From the NCBI RefSeq assembly GCF_034111725.1, contig NZ_JAWUWR010000069.1, forward strand, positions 8,852 through 72,851: a DNA stretch of 64,000 nucleotides, given 5' to 3'. Below the pieces are notes generated by a model. The model was not told where the DNA came from, made no database searches, and saw nothing but the letters and a program-made list of their open reading frames with translations. Origin of the DNA: Thalassolituus sp034111725 (GTDB taxonomy: Bacteria > Pseudomonadota > Gammaproteobacteria > Pseudomonadales > Oceanobacteraceae). This document shows positions 59,146 through 64,000 of the stretch, in pieces (the stretch's first letter is position 1; each line of letters begins with the position of its first letter). Position numbers and translations under genes: made by a program.

Positions 59146-61779
59146 ATGGAAGAACTGGACGCATTGCTGCGCGACAAGGTCCGAGTGCTGGGTAGCCAGC
59201 TTGGTGGCACTATTGAACGACAGCTAGGCGATGGCATGCTTGAGCAAATTGAGCGTATTCGTAAACAAGCAAAGCTTGCCCGCCATGGCGATCCGAAAGA
59301 ACGCGAAACACTTCTCGCTATGTTGCATGATATTTCTGATGATGAGCTTGGGCCTGTTGTACGCGGCTTTAATCAGTTTTTGAATTTGGCCAATATTGCA
59401 GAGCAGCAGCACGGAATCAGTTGGCGTCGCAGTGAACATCTGCAAGAAAATGTCGATAGCATGTTTAGCGAGCTACTTACTCGTCTAGAATCTTCAGGCA
59501 TTCGTGGTATCGATTTAAGCCAGCAAGTTGCCGACGTCAATATTGAATTGGTATTAACCGCGCACCCAACGGAAATTACCCGCCGTACACTTATTCAAAA
59601 ATATGATCACATAGCGCAGTTATTGCAGCGTCGCGATGATTTACGCGATGGCCATCCTGATTTAGCCAATATAGAACAAGAAATATCGCTGATTATTGAT
59701 GAGATTTGGCATACCGATGAAATTCGCCAAGTACGCCCAACGGCTGTCGATGAAGCGAAATGGGGTTTTGCCGTTATTGAAAACTCTTTGTGGTACGCCA
59801 TTCCTGCCTTGCTACGAGATTTAGATCAAGAATTACGCGCGCGTGGTAGTAGCGCTTTACCATTAACCGCCGTACCTATTCGTTTTTCGTCATGGATGGG
59901 AGGGGATCGCGACGGCAATCCGAATGTGACCGCCACCGTGACACGTGAAGTGCTATACCTCGCCCGCTGGATGGCAGCGGATTTGTTTTTACGCGATATA
60001 GAACTGTTAGGCATGCAGCTATCTATGAGTGAAGCATCAGCAGATATGCGTCAGCAATATACAGGTCGAGAACCTTACCGTGATTGCTTACACGATTTAC
60101 GCAAAGGACTAGAAGATACTCGTCGCTGGGCTGATGCTTGCGCCGCTGGAGAAAGCACTAAGAAAGTCCCAATACTTGAACGCGAAGATGTTATTCGGCC
60201 ATTAAAGTTGTGCTATGACAGTTTGGTTGATTGCGGCATGGATACCATCGCCAATGGCATGCTGTTAGATACCATTCGTCGTGCCGCGTGTTTTGGTATG
60301 TCGTTGGTGCGACTCGATGTAAGACAAGAGTCGACTCGTCACAGCGATGTGCTTCAAGCTATTTGTGAATATTATAGCTGGGGTGATTACAACAGCTGGA
60401 CCGAAGACGAAAAGCAAACGTTTTTGCTGCGTGAATTAACTTCACGGCGCCCATTAATCCCCAACTTCTGGACGCCTTCAGCAGAGGTGCAAGAAGTATT
60501 GGATACCATGGCGGTGTTAGCAACGCCTGCTGGCGATGGCGTATCTTGCTACATTATTTCGATGGCCAGCGAGCCTTCCGATATTTTAGCGGTAGCACTT
60601 TTGTTGCAAGCGTGTGGCGTTAAACGTTTATTACCGATTGTGCCTTTATTCGAAACCTTGTCGGACTTAGAGCAGTCAGGTCCGCGGATGGATAAATTAT
60701 GGTCCTTACCTTGGTATCGCGAATACAGCATGTGTCGCCAGCAAGTGATGATAGGTTATTCCGACTCGTCTAAAGATGCTGGCCAATTAGCCGCCGTTTG
60801 GGCGCAGTATCAAGCGCAGGAAACTTTGTCCCGCGTGGCAGCCGAGCAAGGCATTAAATTACGTTTATTTCATGGGCGTGGTGGTACCGTTGGACGCGGA
60901 GGTGGCCCTGCGCAACGCGCTATTTTGGCGCAACCACCGGGTTCAGTAACAGGCGGATTACGAGTGACCGAGCAGGGTGAAATGATCCGCTTTAAATTTG
61001 GTTTGCCAGCGGTTGCTCAGCGCAATCTTAAAGTTTATGTGTCAGCAGTATTAGAGGCTAACTTATTACCGCCAGCCCATCCTAAAGACGAATGGCGAGA
61101 CATGATGTCGCAATTAGCGGCTGCAGGCGTTTCTTCTTATCGCGCAATGGTTAAAGACAATCCTGATTTTGTGCGTTATTTCCGTGCGGCAACGCCAGAG
61201 TCGGAATTAGGAAAATTATCATTGGGTAGTCGTCCTGCGCGCCGTCGTTCCGGTGGCGGTATTGAAACATTACGCGCTATTCCTTGGATTTTTGCTTGGA
61301 CGCAAATGCGCTTAATGTTGCCTGCTTGGTTAGGGGCTGACGATGCGCTTCGAGTTCAGGTCGATAACGAGCAATTACCTCGACTTAAAGAAATGTATAG
61401 CGAGTGGCCATTTTTCCGGACTTACATCGACATGCTCGAGATGGTGTTGTCGAAAGCCGACCCAGCAATTGCACAGTATTATGAAGAACGTTTGGTTGAG
61501 CCAGAGCTGCAGCCAATCGGTAGCGTTTTACGTGAGCGTCTGGCGAATATGCGCAAGCTAGTGTTGGCAGTAAAAGAGCAAACAATGTTGCTGGAAAATA
61601 ATAAAGCGCTGCAATATTCCATGCAGGTACGCGATCCTTATACCGATCCGTTGCACTATTTACAGGCCGAGCTTTTGTATCGTGAGCGTCAAGCTGCCGA
61701 TATGGTTAGCAGCCAAGTTGAACGCGCTTTAATGGTGACGATGGCTGGTATCGCTGCGGGGATGCGTAACACCGGATAG
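59146..61779 (+). CDS. ppc: phosphoenolpyruvate carboxylase
   Basis: 877 residues. Active-site motifs: VLTAHPTEITRR (catalytic His140), GGDRDGNPNVT, VRLDVRQESTRHSD, FHGRGGTVGRGGGP, EQGEMIRFKFG, and the C-terminal GIAAGMRNTG with the aspartate-site Asn. It carboxylates PEP to oxaloacetate, refilling the TCA cycle. AGGGGAA lies before the ATG. Followed by adk, as in Pseudomonas. Confidence 0.97.
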   Translation: MEELDALLRDKVRVLGSQLGGTIERQLGDGMLEQIERIRKQAKLARHGDPKERETLLAMLHDISDDELGPVVRGFNQFLNLANIAEQQHGISWRRSEHLQENVDSMFSELLTRLESSGIRGIDLSQQVADVNIELVLTAHPTEITRRTLIQKYDHIAQLLQRRDDLRDGHPDLANIEQEISLIIDEIWHTDEIRQVRPTAVDEAKWGFAVIENSLWYAIPALLRDLDQELRARGSSALPLTAVPIRFSSWMGGDRDGNPNVTATVTREVLYLARWMAADLFLRDIELLGMQLSMSEASADMRQQYTGREPYRDCLHDLRKGLEDTRRWADACAAGESTKKVPILEREDVIRPLKLCYDSLVDCGMDTIANGMLLDTIRRAACFGMSLVRLDVRQESTRHSDVLQAICEYYSWGDYNSWTEDEKQTFLLRELTSRRPLIPNFWTPSAEVQEVLDTMAVLATPAGDGVSCYIISMASEPSDILAVALLLQACGVKRLLPIVPLFETLSDLEQSGPRMDKLWSLPWYREYSMCRQQVMIGYSDSSKDAGQLAAVWAQYQAQETLSRVAAEQGIKLRLFHGRGGTVGRGGGPAQRAILAQPPGSVTGGLRVTEQGEMIRFKFGLPAVAQRNLKVYVSAVLEANLLPPAHPKDEWRDMMSQLAAAGVSSYRAMVKDNPDFVRYFRAATPESELGKLSLGSRPARRRSGGGIETLRAIPWIFAWTQMRLMLPAWLGADDALRVQVDNEQLPRLKEMYSEWPFFRTYIDMLEMVLSKADPAIAQYYEERLVEPELQPIGSVLRERLANMRKLVLAVKEQTMLLENNKALQYSMQVRDPYTDPLHYLQAELLYRERQAADMVSSQVERALMVTMAGIAAGMRNTG

Positions 61780-62104
61780 CAATGAGTAATGTAGGCTCGA
61801 TTTTGCACAATACAGGACAGTTCTGCGCCTAGATTGTGCGTATTGCTCATATTCCGTGCCTCGGCTATTTCAGCCGAGGTATTACGCAAAGTCTTGCCTT
61901 TATGCGGGCTGTAGGCCTAGTTACCTTCTGTTACACGGTTCAATAACGACCAAAGTCGATACTTCTTAGCGGGCAAAATTCTCTACAATCACTTGAGACT
62001 AAAGCGCCTTCGGAGTAAGGTTAGGCCTATTTTTTCGCCAACCTGATCAAAATTTAAACAATGAGTTCAGGCGGCCAGTTTTTTTAATCTCGAGGAGTAT
62101 GCGC
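61780..62104 (+). promoter_or_regulatory. ppc-adk intergenic region: hairpin and probable adk promoter
   Basis: No gene seen in 325 bases. A perfect 8-bp stem (CCTCGGCT/AGCCGAGG, 61859-61879) without T-tract may end ppc transcription weakly. TACAAT at 61984-61989 is a good -10 for adk, with no clear -35. GAGGAG at 62092-62097 is the adk ribosome-binding site and favours the ATG at 62105 (7-base spacing) over that at 62099 (1 base). Confidence 0.5.
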
Positions 62105-62758
62105 ATGCGCGTGATTCTATTGGGTGCGCCAGGTGCTGGTAAAGGTACTCAGGCCCAGTTTATATGTGAACAGTTTGCTATTCCGCAAATCTCTACTGGG
62201 GATATGCTACGTGCTGCTGTTAAAGCCGGCAGTGAGCTTGGTTTAAAGGTAAAAGAAATCATGGAAACCGGCGGTTTGGTTTCTGATGAAATCATTATCG
62301 ACCTAGTTAAAGAACGTATTCAACAAGACGACTGTGTAAACGGTTTTCTATTTGATGGTTTCCCGCGCACGATTCCGCAAGCGGAAGCGTTATTAGAAGG
62401 CGGTGTGGAAATTGATCACGTTGTTGAAATTGACGTAGCTGATGAAGAAATTGTTAAACGTCTAAGTGGTCGTCGCGTACATCCTGGTTCTGGTCGTGTT
62501 TATCACCTAGTTTACAATCCACCAAAAGTGGAAGGTAAAGACGATGAAACGGGTGAAGAGTTAGTTCAGCGTCCGGATGATGAAGAAGATACTGTGCGTA
62601 AGCGTTTAGCTATTTATCATGATCAAACAGCGCCTTTAGTTAGCTTCTATAAAAAGTTAGAAGCAGAAAAGGGCGATAGCGCGCCAAAGTATAGTCACAT
62701 TCCTGGCGTTGGTTCGTTAAACGATATTACTGCGAAGGTATTGGCTGCTTTAGCTTAA
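62105..62758 (+). CDS. adk: adenylate kinase
   Basis: 217 residues. P-loop LGAPGAGKGTQA, NMP-binding STGDMLRAAVK, FDGFPRTIPQAEAL, LID start GRRVHPGSGRVYH (long LID without zinc cysteines), and RPDDEEDTVRKRLAIYH. It interconverts AMP, ADP and ATP. A strong terminator follows. Confidence 0.98.
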   Translation: MRVILLGAPGAGKGTQAQFICEQFAIPQISTGDMLRAAVKAGSELGLKVKEIMETGGLVSDEIIIDLVKERIQQDDCVNGFLFDGFPRTIPQAEALLEGGVEIDHVVEIDVADEEIVKRLSGRRVHPGSGRVYHLVYNPPKVEGKDDETGEELVQRPDDEEDTVRKRLAIYHDQTAPLVSFYKKLEAEKGDSAPKYSHIPGVGSLNDITAKVLAALA

Positions 62759-62780
62759 TCCTGAATCGTTATCGAAAGAG

Positions 62781-62810
62781 AAGAGGCCTTATGGCCTCTT
62801 TTTTTATTTT
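62781..62810 (+). terminator. intrinsic terminator after adk
   Basis: Stem AAGAGGCC/GGCCTCTT, loop TTAT, followed by TTTTTATTTT. Confidence 0.93.
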
Positions 62811-63227
62811 TGTCTCGGCACCGCATATCTTCTTCCCTCGTTAATCTACAACAATGATCAATTCATACAGGTGCATATATTCGACCTAACATTGGTTGTT
62901 TTTCGGCATTTAGTAGCCTTGGTAATACCTTAAGTTATTTGAAAAAGGTGTTATTGCCTTTTCTTTAGAGCCGGTCAAAAGCATCAATATGAATATGTCG
63001 TTAGACGCAGATACTTATTTGAATAGAAAAAAATCGGTTCATATCATTAAAATGATGAACTTTTACCGCCAAAAGGACATTAATAGTGCTAATTCACATA
63101 ATATTGATAAACAACTTTTGGTTTTTTTAAATAAAAATACTATTATTGCTTCAGTTGGCTTATGCACACTATTAAGTTGTGCTAGCGTTAGCTTACCTGA
63201 TCAGGCAAATACTAGAGGATTCAACCT
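62811..63227 (+). promoter_or_regulatory. AT-rich leader of the AT-hook protein gene
   Basis: No convincing gene. The region is clearly AT-richer than its surroundings. TTGGTT (63118-63123), 17 bases, TATTAT (63141-63146) is a plausible sigma-70 promoter. AGAGGAT near 63214 is the ribosome-binding site of the AT-hook gene. Confidence 0.35.
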
Positions 63228-64000
63228 ATGGCTAGACCTAAAAAAGCTCCTGCCAAACGCGGACGTAAACCTGCTGTTAAAACAGTAGCTACTTCTGTCG
63301 TTCCAGCAGCAATTGCAAAAGCAACTGCAGCAGTAGAAAAAGCAGCTGTTGCAATTACTAAGCAACAAGAGCGCGTAGACGCAGCACTTAAAAAAGCAGC
63401 TGAAGCGAAAACTAAAGCCGCAGGCCCGCGTGCAACTGCAGCTGCAAAGCGTGCTGTTGTTTCAGCCGCAGCTAAAGTTAAAGCAGAAAAAGAAAAGTTG
63501 GCAGCTCTTCGTGCAACACTAACTGCAGCGAAGGCAGATCTTAAGTCAGCACAGGTTGAAGTTCGTATCGCCGATGCAGCTGAACAAGCTAAAACTGCAA
63601 TTGCAGCATTTGAAGCTTCTATTACTGCTAAAGCAGATGCCGAATTGGCAAAAGCATTGGCAGCATTTGAAGTTAAATGGCGTAAAACTCGCAGCACCCA
63701 AGACGCTGCTAAAGTAAAAGCGCAAGCTGCTCGTGAAGAAAAGAAAGCTGCCGCTACTATTAAAAAATTAGCGGGCTCAACAGCTACTGCTAAGCCAGCG
63801 GCAAAACGTGGTCGTCCAGCGAAAGCAGCGACTACAGCAACAGCTTCAGCAGCACCGAAGAAACGTGGTCGTCCAGCGAAAGCAGCATCTACGTCAGCCG
63901 CTCCTGCAGCAGCTCCAAAAAAACGTGGTCGTCCAGCGAAAGCCGCTACGACTGTAGCCGCTCCAGCAGCAGCTCCAAAAAAACGTGGTCGTCCAGCGAA
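63228..64000 (+). CDS. histone H1-like, Lys/Ala-rich AT-hook protein (AlgP-like), 3' end outside window
   Basis: 257 codons are open to the window edge. It begins MARPKKAPAKRGRKPAVK, then a long Ala/Lys/Glu-rich helical stretch (about 25-185) that could form a coiled coil, then repeated KKRGRPAKAA units. RGRP is the AT-hook core that inserts into the minor groove of AT-rich DNA. Such proteins (AlgP, histone-H1-like) compact or bend DNA and affect many promoters in Pseudomonas relatives. One AT-hook is also present at the N terminus (KRGRKP). Codon use is even and Ala-heavy. Function in this organism is inferred from composition. Confidence 0.8.
   Translation, partial: MARPKKAPAKRGRKPAVKTVATSVVPAAIAKATAAVEKAAVAITKQQERVDAALKKAAEAKTKAAGPRATAAAKRAVVSAAAKVKAEKEKLAALRATLTAAKADLKSAQVEVRIADAAEQAKTAIAAFEASITAKADAELAKALAAFEVKWRKTRSTQDAAKVKAQAAREEKKAAATIKKLAGSTATAKPAAKRGRPAKAATTATASAAPKKRGRPAKAASTSAAPAAAPKKRGRPAKAATTVAAPAAAPKKRGRPA
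63804..64000 (+). repeat. tandem AT-hook coding repeat, about 60 bp
   Basis: AAACGTGGTCGTCCAGCGAA recurs at 63804, 63861, 63921 and 63981, giving units of 57, 60 and 60 bases (19-20 residues), each coding for KRGRPAK plus an Ala/Thr/Ser/Pro spacer. The array continues past the window. Multiples of three keep the frame when copy number changes. Confidence 0.9.

Noticed and set aside
62989..63288. A 99-codon plus-strand frame between adk and the AT-hook gene
   Set aside because: It runs 61 bases into the AT-hook gene in another frame, has AT-driven composition and no ribosome-binding site; the AT-hook start at 63228 has one.
63221..63697. Minus-strand Ala/Ser-rich frame
   Set aside because: Antisense shadow of the Ala/Lys-rich AT-hook gene.
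63804..64000. Regular 57-60 bp spacing taken as a possible CRISPR array
   Set aside because: The repeats code for AT-hooks in an open frame and the spacers are similar to each other.

Overview
The window is a gammaproteobacterial chromosome segment of middling GC content. The gene order nadB | rpoE(algU)-mucA-mucB-mucC-mucD-lepA-rnc-era-recO-pdxJ-acpS, then gacS | cysM-rlmD-relA-mazG, then ppc and adk, is that of Pseudomonas and its marine Oceanospirillales relatives. Together with two TonB receptors, a TtpC-type second TonB system, a FadL porin and an AT-hook histone-like protein, this suggests a free-living marine member of that group. No tRNA, rRNA, insertion sequence or CRISPR array was seen.

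Bases 1-4590 (minus strand) hold a probable phosphorus-scavenging operon: a TonB-dependent receptor, an alkaline-phosphatase-superfamily enzyme and a PhoD-like phosphatase cut by the window edge. In front of it is a tandem array of five PhoB-type half-sites in exact 11-bp phase. Bases 4591-16117 are mixed housekeeping and accessory genes: ABC exporter, ornithine/lysine decarboxylase, a small periplasmic binding protein, an RNA m5C methyltransferase, an AraC regulator divergent from a PF10118 hydrolase, a PhnA-like protein, TPMT, TrmO and FadL.

Bases 16373-32227 are the most distinctive region. A DUF2333 protein is followed by a large lipoprotein that fuses a di-haem peroxidase (MauG/CcpA type) to FG-GAP and UnbV/ASPIC domains, and by a LysR regulator overlapping it by one base. 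Next come a TonB receptor with N-terminal Ig-like domains, a probable beta-helix lipoprotein, and an operon DUF3450-TtpC-ExbB-ExbD-TonB-TPR that supplies a dedicated energising complex. Both the receptor gene and the energiser operon carry PhoB-like boxes placed exactly 10 bases before a -10-like hexamer. With the array at 4.5 kb, this points to a phosphate-starvation-controlled outer-membrane import system spread over three transcription units.

Bases 32311-38801 hold thioesterase, hydrolase, acyl-CoA, HDOD, YgfZ and SdhE/YgfX genes, and a GNAT acetyltransferase gene broken by a two-base insertion. Bases 38802-50555 hold nadB and the sigma-E envelope-stress operon followed by translation and RNA-processing genes; lepB is missing from its usual place after lepA. 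Bases 50528-64000 hold the GacS sensor kinase, cysM, rlmD (interrupted by an in-frame TGA), relA, mazG, ppc, adk and the start of a repeat-rich AT-hook protein that runs off the end. The two broken genes are either recent mutations or sequence errors.
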